NCBI GenBank assembly: GCA_963783785.1
Contig: CAWAOQ010000004.1
Span: 1-64,000 of the forward strand
Direction: 5' to 3'
DNA: 64,000 nt
Origin: CADEEN01 sp963783785
GTDB taxonomy: Bacteria > Pseudomonadota > Gammaproteobacteria > Burkholderiales > Burkholderiaceae_C
The translations under genes were made by a program, and so were the position numbers. The notes under the pieces are model-generated. The model saw only the letters and a list, made by a program, of their open reading frames with translations, did not search any database and was not told the origin of the DNA. Position 1 is the stretch's first letter. Every line of letters begins with the position of its first letter. Below, piece by piece: positions 31,266-40,073 of the stretch.

Positions 31266-32249
31266 TCAGAAGATCGAGTCGCGATCGATGCCGTGGCGCG
31301 CCATGTGGCGCTTGAGCTTCTGCAGCGCCTCTTGCTGAATCTGGCGAATGCGCTCGCGCGTGAGACCCATGCGCTCGGCCAGCGCCTCGAGCGTTTCAGG
31401 CTCGTGGTTGTGCAGTCCGAAACGCCCGGTCAGCACCTCGCGCTCGCGGTGGTTGAGTGCTGACAGCTCCGTTTCGAGCATCGACTCGACCTCGCGGTGC
31501 AGCGTCTGGCCCATCGGATCGACGGCATCGTCGTCAGCCACACCGTCGAGCAGCGACTCGCCCGCCGGCTCGCCCTCGCGCGCAATGTCGCGTGGCGCAT
31601 CCAGCGACGACGGCGCTTCGGCAAAGCGCAACAGGTCGGCCACCTCCTGCGCCGGGCGACCGAGTGCCGCGGCGATCTGCTCGACACCCACCGGCCGGTC
31701 ATCGGGAACGGCAGCCTGGCTGCGCTCGCCTTCCAGAGCGCGCCGCATCCTCAGCACCGTGTTGAGTTCGCGCACCACGTGCACCGGCAGCCGCACCAGC
31801 CGCGCCTGGTGCATGATCGCCCGCTCGATGCTCTGGCGGATCCACCACGACGCATAGGTGGAGAAACGAAAACCGCGCTCGGGCTCGAATTTCGCGGTCG
31901 CATGCATCAGGCCGAGGTTGCCCTCCTCGATCAGGTCGGTCAGCGGCATGCCGCGGCCGAGATAGTTCTTCGCGATGCTGACGACCAGACGCAGGTTGCG
32001 CTCGATCATCGCCTGGCGCGCGGCAAAGTCACCGGCCCGCGCGCGCCTGGCGGTGTCGTACTCCTGCTCGGGCGTGAACAGAGGCGCGCGCCGAATGTCG
32101 CGCAGATAGCTCTGCAGGGTATTGGTGGCGTCGGCATCGCCCGCAGCGATCTCGAGCGCGGCCGAAGCAGCCTCGCCAATGCTGTCCGCCGGCGCCGGAT
32201 CGCCTGTGCCCTCGGACCGACCGCCTTCATGCGGTGCGCGCCTTGACAT
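31266..32249 (-). CDS. rpoS: Stationary-phase sigma factor RpoS
   Basis: 327 residues of sigma-70 type: region 1.2 (LQSYLRDIRRAPLFTPEQE), region 2 (RNLRLVVSIAKNYLGRGMPLTDLIEEGNLGLMHATAKF, then FSTYASWWIRQSI), region 3, and region 4 (LTGRFGLHNHEPETLEALAERMGLTRERIRQIQ). No region 1.1 is present, as in RpoS. Placement downstream of nlpD is the classical arrangement. From E. coli, an rpoS promoter usually lies within nlpD; none is obvious here by eye. Confidence 0.96.
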   Translation of the reverse strand: MSRRAPHEGGRSEGTGDPAPADSIGEAASAALEIAAGDADATNTLQSYLRDIRRAPLFTPEQEYDTARRARAGDFAARQAMIERNLRLVVSIAKNYLGRGMPLTDLIEEGNLGLMHATAKFEPERGFRFSTYASWWIRQSIERAIMHQARLVRLPVHVVRELNTVLRMRRALEGERSQAAVPDDRPVGVEQIAAALGRPAQEVADLLRFAEAPSSLDAPRDIAREGEPAGESLLDGVADDDAVDPMGQTLHREVESMLETELSALNHREREVLTGRFGLHNHEPETLEALAERMGLTRERIRQIQQEALQKLKRHMARHGIDRDSIF

Positions 32250-32268
32250 GCGCTAGCCCACCCGGTTC

Positions 32269-33219
32269 TCAGCGCGGCGGTAGCAAGCGCGCCGGATCGA
32301 TCGGCTTGCCGAGCTTGCGCAACTCGAAGTGCAATTGCACCCGCTCCGCATCACTCGACCCCATCTCAGCGATCTTCTGGCCTCGGCGCACGACCTGATC
32401 CTCCTTCACCAGCAGGGTCTGGTTGTGCGCATAGGCGGTGAGGTAGGTGTTGTTGTGCTTGACGATCAACAGATTGCCGTAGCCGCGCAGGCCCGAACCC
32501 GCGTAGACCACGCGGCCGTCCGCAGCCGCAAGCACGGGGTCTCCCGCCTTGCCGGCAAACACCAAGCCCTTGGTACGCGCATCGTCGAACGGGGTCGTGA
32601 CACTGCCGGCAGAGGGCCACGCCCAAACCACCTCGTCATCGTTGTCCCGCGGACCGGCAGCGGCTGCACTTGGCGTCGGTGCGCCTGAGGCGCCTGTCGC
32701 GACCGTCACTGGAGTCACTGGCACCACTGGCGCCACGGGCACCGACGCCGCAGCGGCCCCCGCCGGTGCCGCTGTCCCCTTGCCGCTATCGAGGGGCCGG
32801 GTCTCGACCTTCGTGAGCGGCACAGCCCGCGAGGTGGCCGCGGCAGCGTCGACACCGGGCGCGACGACACGCAGCACCTGACCAACCTCGAGGAGATTTG
32901 GATTGTCGATGTTGTTCCAGCGCGCGATGTCACGCCAGTTCTGACCGCTCTCGAGCCCGATGCGGACCAATGTGTCGCCCGGCTTCACGGCGTAGTAGCC
33001 CGGCTTGCCGGCATTCTCGGCGCCGGGCAGCGGCTTGGTCGCATCAGGCGCCGGCTTGGTCGCATCCGGCACCGGCGTGCTCGTGGGCACACTGCGAGTG
33101 CCGCGGTCCTCGACCGGCGCCCGGTTCGGCGTCGAGGAGCAGCCGGCAACGACCACCGCGACGAGCGCAGCGGCCACTGCACGGGCGAATGCGGGACACA
33201 TCGGCAGCGTGATCATCAT
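32269..33219 (-). CDS. nlpD: Murein hydrolase activator lipoprotein NlpD
   Basis: 316 residues. Signal peptide with lipobox VVAGC (Cys27), a Thr/Pro/Ala-rich linker, a LysM domain (about 75-119, YYAVKPGDTLVRIG), a second low-complexity linker rich in Val, Thr and Ala, and a C-terminal LytM/M23 domain. The LytM site is degenerate: LHFEL remains but the other zinc ligands are missing. This is typical of NlpD and EnvC, which activate amidases instead of cutting peptidoglycan. The start at 33219 overlaps the pcm stop (ATGA). Confidence 0.95.
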   Translation of the reverse strand: MMITLPMCPAFARAVAAALVAVVVAGCSSTPNRAPVEDRGTRSVPTSTPVPDATKPAPDATKPLPGAENAGKPGYYAVKPGDTLVRIGLESGQNWRDIARWNNIDNPNLLEVGQVLRVVAPGVDAAAATSRAVPLTKVETRPLDSGKGTAAPAGAAAASVPVAPVVPVTPVTVATGASGAPTPSAAAAGPRDNDDEVVWAWPSAGSVTTPFDDARTKGLVFAGKAGDPVLAAADGRVVYAGSGLRGYGNLLIVKHNNTYLTAYAHNQTLLVKEDQVVRRGQKIAEMGSSDAERVQLHFELRKLGKPIDPARLLPPR

Positions 33220-34040
33220 GCGATGCCCGATCTTAACGGCACAAAGTGCACCGATTCGTGATCGCGCCGCGTCCAGCCGTCGTCCGTGCGGTCGACCGTG
33301 ATCAGCACCTGCCACTTCTGCGGGCCGACTCTCGTGGGTGCAAGCAGGCGACCACCGATGGCCAGTTGATCGAGCCACGCTTGCGGCACTTCGTCACCCC
33401 CGGCCGCACAAACGATCGCATCGTAGGGCGCATTCGGCGCATGGCCGAGGCGACCGTCGCCGTAGACCAGCCTCAGATTGTCTCTGCGCATCAATGCCAG
33501 GTTGTCGCGTGCGCGCTCGTACAGCGGGCGCAGGCGCTCTACCGATATCACCTGCTGCGCCAGCAGTGACAGCAAGGCCGCCTGGTACCCGCAGCCGGAT
33601 CCGATCTCCAGCACGCGGCCGAGCGATCCCGTGCGGGCGGCGTCGCGACCCTCGTACAACAGGGCGAGCATCCGCGCGACGACCGATGGCTTGGAAATCG
33701 TCTGGCCCAGCCCGATCGGCAGAGCGGTATCTTCGTAGGCCTGGGCCGCAAGCGCCGTGTCGACGAACACGTGCCGCGGCACGCTGGCCATCGCAGCGAG
33801 CACAGGCTCGCAACGCGCCCCTTGCGCGCGCAAGCGTTCGACCATGCGCGAGCGCACCGACTGCGAATCGAGGCCGAGCCCAAGGGGCACGCTTTCGCGC
33901 GCAGCGTGCTCGCTGGCGTCGCGCAGGGGCCGCTGCGGCTGCTGCAACCGCTGCCCTGCGCGAGCGTCAGCCTTGGCCGGCCCAACCGCATGCGCCGCGC
34001 GGTCGAGCACCACTGGAAAGCGGCGGCCCCGCGCACTCAT
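33216..34040 (-). CDS. pcm: Protein-L-isoaspartate O-methyltransferase
   Basis: 274 residues, longer than the usual 210 because of a 50-residue N-terminal extension rich in Arg and Ala. The core shows the PCMT motifs VPRHVFVD, DTALPIGLGQTISKPSVVARM, LEIGSGCGYQAALLS (SAM site), VYGDGRLG and GGRLLAPT. It repairs isoaspartyl residues in ageing proteins. It is coupled by 4-base overlaps to both surE (upstream) and nlpD (downstream). A start near VRSRMVERLRAQG would give a normal length, but the ATGA overlap supports 34040. Confidence 0.93.
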   Translation of the reverse strand: MSARGRRFPVVLDRAAHAVGPAKADARAGQRLQQPQRPLRDASEHAARESVPLGLGLDSQSVRSRMVERLRAQGARCEPVLAAMASVPRHVFVDTALAAQAYEDTALPIGLGQTISKPSVVARMLALLYEGRDAARTGSLGRVLEIGSGCGYQAALLSLLAQQVISVERLRPLYERARDNLALMRRDNLRLVYGDGRLGHAPNAPYDAIVCAAGGDEVPQAWLDQLAIGGRLLAPTRVGPQKWQVLITVDRTDDGWTRRDHESVHFVPLRSGIA

Positions 34041-34795
34041 TGCGTCCCCGCGCCGGTCAGTGCGGCTTGCCAGGCGCTGAGGGACGCATGATCGGTCAGG
34101 TCGACCTGCAATGGCGTGATCGACACCAGGCCACTGGCGGTGGCGTGGAAATCCGTCCCCTCACCGGCCTCGCGCGCATCGCCGGCAGGACCGATCCAGT
34201 AGATTGTCTCGCCGCGCGGACTCTGCTGTCGGATGACCGGCTCGCTGGCATGGCGACGGCCCAGCCGGGTGACGCGACGTGGCAGCGACAGTGCATCCGC
34301 TCGGTTCGGAATATTGACGTTCAGCAGCCAAGGGCGCTGGCCAGGAGGCCGTGCGAGGACTTGCTCAACGACTGCGCGCGCCACCTGCGCGGCAGCGTCC
34401 AGATGTGCCCAGCCTTTTTCGACCTGCGAGAAAGCGATCGAAGGAATGCCAAACAGGAAACCTTCCATCGCCGCCGCCACGGTGCCGGAATAAAGGGTGT
34501 CGTCACCCATGTTGGCGCCATTGTTGATGCCCGAGAGCACCAGATCGGGCCGCACGGACAGCAAGCCGGTGAGCGCGACGTGAACGCTGTCCGACGGCGT
34601 GCCGTTGATGTAGCGAAAACCATTCGCAGCGCGCTGCACGGAAAGCGGCCGGTTCAGTGTCAGCGCGTTGGATGTCCCACTGGCGTTCTGCTCTGGCGCG
34701 ATCACCTCGATCTCGCCCAGGCCCTGCATCGCCTGAACCAGTGCCGCCAGGCCAGGAGCGAGGTAACCGTCGTCGTTGGCAATGAGAATACGCAT
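34037..34795 (-). CDS. surE: 5'/3'-nucleotidase SurE
   Basis: 252 residues starting MRILIANDDGYLAPG, where the DD pair binds the metal. The other ligands are in EQNASGTSNALT and SGINNGANMGDDTLYSGTVAAAMEG. SurE removes phosphate from nucleoside monophosphates and short polyphosphates and is tied to stationary-phase survival, which suits its company with pcm, nlpD and rpoS. The ATG at 34795 gives the family start; the open frame continues far upstream without homology. A TACAAT hexamer ends 6 bases before the ATG. Confidence 0.96.
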   Translation of the reverse strand: MRILIANDDGYLAPGLAALVQAMQGLGEIEVIAPEQNASGTSNALTLNRPLSVQRAANGFRYINGTPSDSVHVALTGLLSVRPDLVLSGINNGANMGDDTLYSGTVAAAMEGFLFGIPSIAFSQVEKGWAHLDAAAQVARAVVEQVLARPPGQRPWLLNVNIPNRADALSLPRRVTRLGRRHASEPVIRQQSPRGETIYWIGPAGDAREAGEGTDFHATASGLVSITPLQVDLTDHASLSAWQAALTGAGTQ

Positions 34796-34892
34796 TGGTT
34801 CATTGTAGGCAGACAGGTACGCCATCGCCCATGCCGTCTCTCTGCGCTGCGGCTGCCTATCATGCATGCCTCGATCAACAAGGAGCACGCCC

Positions 34893-35873
34893 ATGCACGC
34901 CTGGCTTTGCGACAACCCGATCGGCGTCGAGGCCTTGCGTTGGATCGAGATGCCGACACCCGCTCCTGGGCCCGGCCAGTTGCGCATTGCGGTGCGCGCG
35001 GCGAGCCTGAACTTCCCCGATCTGCTGACGGTGCAGAACAAGTACCAGATCAAGCCCCCGCTGCCCTTCGTGCCCGGCAGCGAATTCTCAGGCATCGTGG
35101 ATGCGGTGGGCGATGGTGTGCGCCAGTTCAAGCCGGGCGACCGCGTCGCCACCATCGGCGTGGCCGGGGGTTTCGCGACACACGCTCGCGTCGATGCCGC
35201 CAACGTGATCTTGCTGCCGCCTGGCTTCGACCTCGAGGACGCCGCTGCCTTCGCCTTCACCTACGGCACATCACACCACGCACTGATGGACCGTGCGGCC
35301 TTGCGCGAAGGCGAGACCGTCCTGGTTCTCGGCGCTGCCGGCGGGGTCGGCAGCGCGGCGGTGCAGATCGGCAAGGCGGCAGGCGCCCGCGTCATCGCCG
35401 CCGCGTCGAGTGACGACAAGTGCGACTTCTGCCGCACGCTCGGGGCCGATGCGGTCATCAACTACGGCCGCGACGACCTGCGCAATGCCGTCAAGACCGC
35501 AACCGACGGCAAGGGTGCCGATGTCATCTATGACCCGGTCGGCGGCACTCTTGCAGAGCCGGCGTTCCGCTCGATCGCCTGGCGCGGCCGCTACCTTGTC
35601 GTTGGCTTTGCCGGCGGCCCGATTCCCGCATTGCCGTGGAACCTGCCGTTGCTCAAGGGGGCATCGGTGGTGGGCGTGTACTGGGGCGAGTTCGTTCGCC
35701 GCGAGCCCAAGGCCTTCCGGCAAGCGATGGCGGAGTTGTTCGGCTGGTACGCACAGAGTCGTGTCAAACCCGCCATCGACAGCCGGTTGCCGATGACCGC
35801 ACTGCCTGATGCCTATGCCCGCATCGCCACGCGCCAGGTGCGCGGCAAGCTGCTGCTGGTCAACGGCGATTGA
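34893..35873 (+). CDS. NADPH:quinone oxidoreductase-like MDR family protein
   Basis: 326 residues of the zinc-free medium-chain reductase group. GroES-like N-terminal half with SLNFPDLLTVQNKYQIKPPLPFVPGSEF, then a Rossmann half with VLVLGAAGGVGSAAVQIGKAAGARVIAA for NADPH. The zinc ligands of alcohol dehydrogenases are absent. Such proteins reduce quinones or enones; the substrate here is unknown. The ATG at 34893 has AGGAG 7 bases upstream. The gene is divergent from surE. Confidence 0.9.
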   Translation: MHAWLCDNPIGVEALRWIEMPTPAPGPGQLRIAVRAASLNFPDLLTVQNKYQIKPPLPFVPGSEFSGIVDAVGDGVRQFKPGDRVATIGVAGGFATHARVDAANVILLPPGFDLEDAAAFAFTYGTSHHALMDRAALREGETVLVLGAAGGVGSAAVQIGKAAGARVIAAASSDDKCDFCRTLGADAVINYGRDDLRNAVKTATDGKGADVIYDPVGGTLAEPAFRSIAWRGRYLVVGFAGGPIPALPWNLPLLKGASVVGVYWGEFVRREPKAFRQAMAELFGWYAQSRVKPAIDSRLPMTALPDAYARIATRQVRGKLLLVNGD

Positions 35874-35977
35874 ACGCTGCGCGGCAGAGCCAGCCTCGTC
35901 TGCAGGAGCGTGATGCGCTAGGATGCACTGCACGGCCCCAGGGACGAGATCCTCCGCCGGAGCAGGGGGAGATGAGC

Positions 35978-36718
35978 ATGGTGGTAAAGGTCCTGATCCT
36001 CGAAGACAACCCCGTGGCACGCAGCTTCTTGTGCCGCGTGGTCCGCGAGAGTTTCAGCGACACGATCGCCATCACCGAAGCCGGAGACCTCGAAGGTGCG
36101 CGCAGGCAGATCGGAATGGCCGGCGGTGCCAGCGGCATGCATGGCGTCGATCCGTTCAAGCTGATCCTGGTCGATCTCGAACTGCCTGACGGCAACGGCA
36201 TGGACCTGCTCGGCGAACTGTCCCATTACCCTGCAACCAAGATCGTCACTACGCTGTATTCCGACGACGACCATTTGTTCCCTGCGTTGCAGCGCGGAGC
36301 CGACGGCTACCTGCTCAAGGAAGACCGCTTCGAAGTGCTGGTCGAGGAACTGCAGAAGATCGTGCGCGGGCAGCCGCCGTTGTCGCCAGCCATCGCGCGC
36401 CGCCTGCTGACGCATTTCCGGCATGGCAACGGCGGCGACGAGGGTGCACCGGGTGCCGTCTTCACGTCGCAAGGCGCGTTCACGACCAGCAAGCCCGTAC
36501 CGCTGATGGACAAGCCGCTCGACCATGAGCGACTGACGCCGCGCGAAAGCGAGGTACTGACCTACCTGAGCAAGGGCTTCACGATCAAGGAGATCGCCAG
36601 CCTGATGGGAATCAAGTGGTTTACCGTCAACGACCACATCAAGTCGATCTACAAGAAGCTCAACGTGTCCAGCCGCGCCGAGGCGGCCGTGCTGGCCAGC
36701 AAGCAGGGCCTGGTTTGA
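35978..36718 (+). CDS. LuxR/NarL-type response regulator
   Basis: 246 residues. A receiver domain has Asp-rich VLILEDNP, phosphoacceptor Asp in LILVDLELPDG and Lys in GADGYLLKED. A linker of about 40 residues rich in Gly/Thr follows, then a LuxR helix-turn-helix (LTPRESEVLTYLSKGFTIKEIASLMGIKWFTVNDHIKSIYKKL). The ATG at 35978 is preferred over 35972 because AGGGGGA lies 7 bases upstream of it. It is followed 37 bases later by the sensor kinase gene, so the two form a two-component pair. Targets are unknown. Confidence 0.9.
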   Translation: MVVKVLILEDNPVARSFLCRVVRESFSDTIAITEAGDLEGARRQIGMAGGASGMHGVDPFKLILVDLELPDGNGMDLLGELSHYPATKIVTTLYSDDDHLFPALQRGADGYLLKEDRFEVLVEELQKIVRGQPPLSPAIARRLLTHFRHGNGGDEGAPGAVFTSQGAFTTSKPVPLMDKPLDHERLTPRESEVLTYLSKGFTIKEIASLMGIKWFTVNDHIKSIYKKLNVSSRAEAAVLASKQGLV

Positions 36719-36755
36719 TCGCCAGCACCCTGCGCCTTCGCGGCGCCCGCGCGAG

Positions 36756-39005
36756 ATGACCGCCCTGCCCCCAGACGCCGACGTCCAGTCCACCCACAGC
36801 AAACGCGCCGCGACGGCCTCCGCATCCGGCGAAGATGCCTGGGAGCGCCGTGCAAACAACGGCCTGCGCAAGGGACGATGGATCGGTTGGCGGCTGCGGG
36901 CGCTGGTGGCTGCGGCGCTGTGTGGCTGTCTGGCGCTGCTGCTGCTGGTCAGGGCGTTGGGCGCCGTGCCCGCATTGGACGAGGCGCTGTACGGCGACGA
37001 CAGCGGCGTCCTGAGGCTCGAGGCGCCATCGCCCCCCTCGCATGCCGTGCGCAGCCTCGTCGATGGCAGCGGCAATGCCTTCGCGCTGGACACGTTGGTG
37101 CTGCATCGGTCGCCGCGCTGGCTGGTCGACGACCATCAACGCGCGCAACAAGTGTCGCAGCACGACAGGCTCGGCGCGGCCCTGGCTGCCGGCCCGGTGC
37201 AACTCGTCCTCGACGACGGCCGGCACGTCACGGCGCAGGTGCGAGCCACGCGGCAGCAGCGGCCTCGGCGCGATGTTCTGGCTCGCCAGTGCGCTCGCGA
37301 TGCTGCTCTATCTGGTGACCATGGTCGTGGTCCTGGCACTGCCCAATCGGCGCAATGTGCTTTACGCCGTGATGGCGTTCGCCCAGGTCGGCAACTTGTT
37401 GCTTCTGGCAGCCGAAGCGATTCCCGGACTGGGGTGGCCGGTGGGCTTCATGCGCTGGGACCATGGCCTGCGCAGTGGTCTTGACCTTGCCGCGGCGGCG
37501 GCGCTGGTGCACGTCACCGGCATGCATCCACGACCAGTTACCGGGGGGCTGGCTTCGCGCCCTGGCGGTCTGGCTGTTGACCGCTGCGCTGGCGGTGGCG
37601 GTGGCCTGCGAGTGGCTGCCGCACAGCTGGTGGTGGGTGCAGGGAACCATCCTCGTCGCCGGCACCGTGGCGATCGCCCAGCTCAGACATATGCAGAGTG
37701 TGCTGCCACACCCTCGGGCAGCGCTGTTGTGGCGCTTGTGTCTCGTGGTCGTCGGCACGCAGCTGCTGCTGACGCTCTCGATGGCCGCGCTGAACCCGCT
37801 GTTCGCGAACCAGAGTCAGGCCGCCACGATCGGCGCCGCGGTCTGGGTGGTGTTTGCCGCGTCGCTGCTGCTGATGCTGCCGTTCCTCTCCCGCACGCAG
37901 ACGTTGATGCGCGAGTTCTCACTGCTGGCCGCCGTCAGCACGGTGGCCACCTCTCTCGACCTGCTGTTCGTGGCCGTGTTGTCGCTCAGCAACTTCGCGT
38001 CATTGACGCTGGCGCTGTTCATCTCGCTGGGTGCGTATGCGGGCTTGCGTCAGTGGCTGCTCAACCGGGTGATGTCGCACGAGCGCATCACCACGGAGCG
38101 CCTGTTCGAACATCTGTACCGCATGGCGCGCGAGATCCAGGCCAGGCCGCAGTGTGCCGGCGAGCAGCTGACACAGCTGCTGCGCGAAATGTTCGAACCG
38201 CTCGCCGTCAGACAGCTACCGCGCCACAGCGGCCGCTCGCGCGTGGTCGGAGACGGTGTCAACCTTGTCGTGCCGGTGCCTGCGCTGGCCGACGGCATGA
38301 CACCCAGTGTCGTCATGCTCGCTTTCGCGCAGCGCGGGCGACGCCTGTTCACCAACGACGACGCTCGGCTTGCCGACCAGGTTCTCGACCAGCTCACTCG
38401 CGCGGTGGCCTTCGACGCGGCGGTCGAGCGCGGTCGCAGCGAAGAGCGCATGCGCATCGCGCAGGACTTGCATGACGACATCGGCGCGCGGCTCCTGACG
38501 CTGATGTACCAGGCACCGACGCGCGAAATGGAAGACTACCTTCGCCACACGTTGAAGGACCTGAAGACGCTGACCCGCGGATTGGCCGCACCCAACCACC
38601 GCCTGTCGCATGCGGTGGCCGAGTGGAAGGCGGACATCTCGCAGCGCCTGGCCGCTGCCGACTGCGAACTCGGCTGGTCCTTCACCTATGACCGTGACTT
38701 CGAGTTGAGCGTCGTGCAATGGTCGGCACTGACGCGCGTGCTGCGCGAGTTGGTCAGCAACGCCATCGCCCACGCCAAGGCGACGCACGTCGCCATCGAT
38801 GCCAGCCTCGAGCACGATGTACTCACGTTGAACGTGATCGACAACGGCTGTGGCCGCAACCCGCAGGGCTGGTCACATGGCCTCGGTCTGGGCGGCGTGC
38901 GCAAGCGCGTCAGACAGCTCGGCGGTGACGTGGAGTGGCGGGAAAACAGGTTCCCAGGGCATCGCGTGCCGGGTCGTGATTCCGCACTTCGTTGGCGCGA
39001 ATTGA
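36756..39005 (+). pseudogene. Sensor histidine kinase (7TM + HisKA_3), three frameshifts
   Basis: Read across three frames, the gene codes a membrane kinase: a first helix (LVAAALCGCLALLLLV), a periplasmic stretch, then six or seven helices (FWLASALAMLLYLVTMVVV to FASLTLALFISLGAY). HisKA_3 dimerisation (ERMRIAQDLHDDIGARLL, with the phosphoacceptor His) and a HATPase (ELVSNAIAHA, DNGCGRN, GLGLGGVRKR) follow. Frames change near 37250-37262, 37540-37548 (a run of six G) and 38955-38960 (GGG). Each is cured by dropping one base, giving a clean end GIACRVVIPHFVGAN at 39005. As drawn the protein is broken; its partner is the upstream response regulator. Confidence 0.85.
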
Positions 39006-39028
39006 CCAGGCGCGATGACGCCCGCAAG

Positions 39029-39061
39029 AAAAAAGGGCCAACCGGAGCCTCCGGCTGACCC
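39029..39061 (-). terminator. Terminator after tRNA-Pro
   Basis: On the minus strand GGGTCAGCCGGAG pairs with CTCCGGTTGGCCC, with two G-U pairs, followed by six T. It ends the tRNA-Pro transcript about 10 bases past the CCA end. It also lies just after the convergent kinase gene. Confidence 0.88.
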
Positions 39062-39071
39062 TCATCATCTT

Positions 39072-39148
39072 TGGTCGGGGTGGCGGGATTCGAACTCGCG
39101 ACCCCTTGCACCCCATGCAAGTGCGCTACCAGGCTGCGCTACACCCCG
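39072..39148 (-). tRNA. proL: tRNA-Pro (anticodon GGG)
   Basis: A 77-nt cloverleaf: acceptor CGGGGTG/CACCCCG, D-arm TAGCGCAGCCTGGTAGCGCA, anticodon stem CTTGC/GCAAG with loop ATGGGGT (anticodon GGG, reads CCC), T-loop GTTCGAATC and an encoded CCA tail at 39074-39072. A TATACT hexamer 12 bases upstream (39166-39161) is a fair -10. It lies downstream of ihfA-merR, a common betaproteobacterial order. The symbol follows E. coli usage for the GGG isoacceptor. Confidence 0.96.
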
Positions 39149-39184
39149 ACGTAGCGCTGGAGTATAGCTGCAGCCTTCAAAGGT

Positions 39185-39640
39185 TCAGAGCGTGAGCAGA
39201 CCGCGGATCGCGATCAGTTCGCCGCGGATCTGGCTCGATGACAGTTCAACGGCGTCAGCCACTGCCACGCCAGTCTCGTTTCCATCCTTCGCGGTGGACT
39301 CGACGTCTTCGGCATCGGAAGTATCCAGCACGGCCGAATCTTCCCCTTCCGTATCGACAGACGCGAGTTTCGTGTGCTGCGCACTGGCGCCGTCGGCCAG
39401 TCGATTGCGTGCACCGCTGATCGTGAAACCCTGTTCATACAGCAGGTCACGGATGCGCCGGATCAGCAACACTTCATGATGCTGGTAATAGCGGCGATTG
39501 CCGCGCCGCTTGACCGGCTTGAGTTGCGTGAACTCCTGTTCCCAATAGCGCAGCACGTACGGCTTCACGCCGCACAAATCGCTCACTTCACCGATCGTGA
39601 AGTAGCGTTTGGCAGGAATCGCCGGAAGCACTTTCTCCAT
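39185..39640 (-). CDS. MerR-family transcriptional regulator next to ihfA
   Basis: 151 residues. The N-terminal winged helix is of MerR type: AKRYFTIGEVSDLCGVKPYVLRYWEQEF, then RRYYQHHEVLLIRRIRDLLYEQGFTI. After residue 90 comes an acidic tail rich in Asp, Glu, Thr and Ser, ending in SSSQIRGELIAIRGLL. No metal- or drug-binding cysteines are visible. The gene follows ihfA in most Beta- and Gammaproteobacteria, but its targets are not known. The ATG at 39640 is 35 bases after the ihfA stop. Confidence 0.9.
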   Translation of the reverse strand: MEKVLPAIPAKRYFTIGEVSDLCGVKPYVLRYWEQEFTQLKPVKRRGNRRYYQHHEVLLIRRIRDLLYEQGFTISGARNRLADGASAQHTKLASVDTEGEDSAVLDTSDAEDVESTAKDGNETGVAVADAVELSSSQIRGELIAIRGLLTL

Positions 39641-39675
39641 TGAAATCAAGGAGTTTCATTGGGAAAGCTGAGACT

Positions 39676-40062
39676 TTACTCGAACTCCCCTTCGGGAGCG
39701 ATGTCGCCCTGCACCAGGCCCTTCAACTTGTGACTCGCGTGAAATGTGACCACATTGCGAGCCTTGATCGGAATCGACTCACCGGTGCGCGGATTGCGCC
39801 CGGGCCGCGGCGCCTTGCGCCGGATATTGAAGTTGCCGAATCCCGAAAGCTTGACGTCGCGGCCCGTCACCAGGGCGGCGTGCACGATCTCGAAGAAGGC
39901 TTCGACCATGTCTTTCGATTCGCGCTTGTTCAGGCCCAGGCGCTCGAACAGCAACTCGGCCAGCTCGGCCTTGGTCAACGTCGGGGTTTCCAGCGACGGC
40001 AGGATCACGCCGTCGTCCTCGTCGGCCCGACTGTCGGCTGTCGCCGGAAGTTTGGTACTCAT
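39676..40062 (-). CDS. ihfA: Integration host factor subunit alpha
   Basis: 128 residues, 28 more than E. coli IhfA because of an acidic N-terminal extension (ADEDDGVILPSLET). The core LTKAELAELLFERLGLNKRESKDMVEAFFE and the DNA-bending arm with GFGNFNIRRKAPRPGRNPRTGE are complete, including the intercalating Pro. It bends DNA as a heterodimer with IhfB. It follows pheT by 11 bases; the pheT-ihfA link is widely conserved. Confidence 0.96.
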   Translation of the reverse strand: MSTKLPATADSRADEDDGVILPSLETPTLTKAELAELLFERLGLNKRESKDMVEAFFEIVHAALVTGRDVKLSGFGNFNIRRKAPRPGRNPRTGESIPIKARNVVTFHASHKLKGLVQGDIAPEGEFE

Positions 40063-40073
40063 CGTCGGTGCCT

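Noticed and set aside
34796..35260. Upstream extension of the surE frame
   Set aside because: It lies opposite the oxidoreductase gene; SurE starts at MRILIANDDG.
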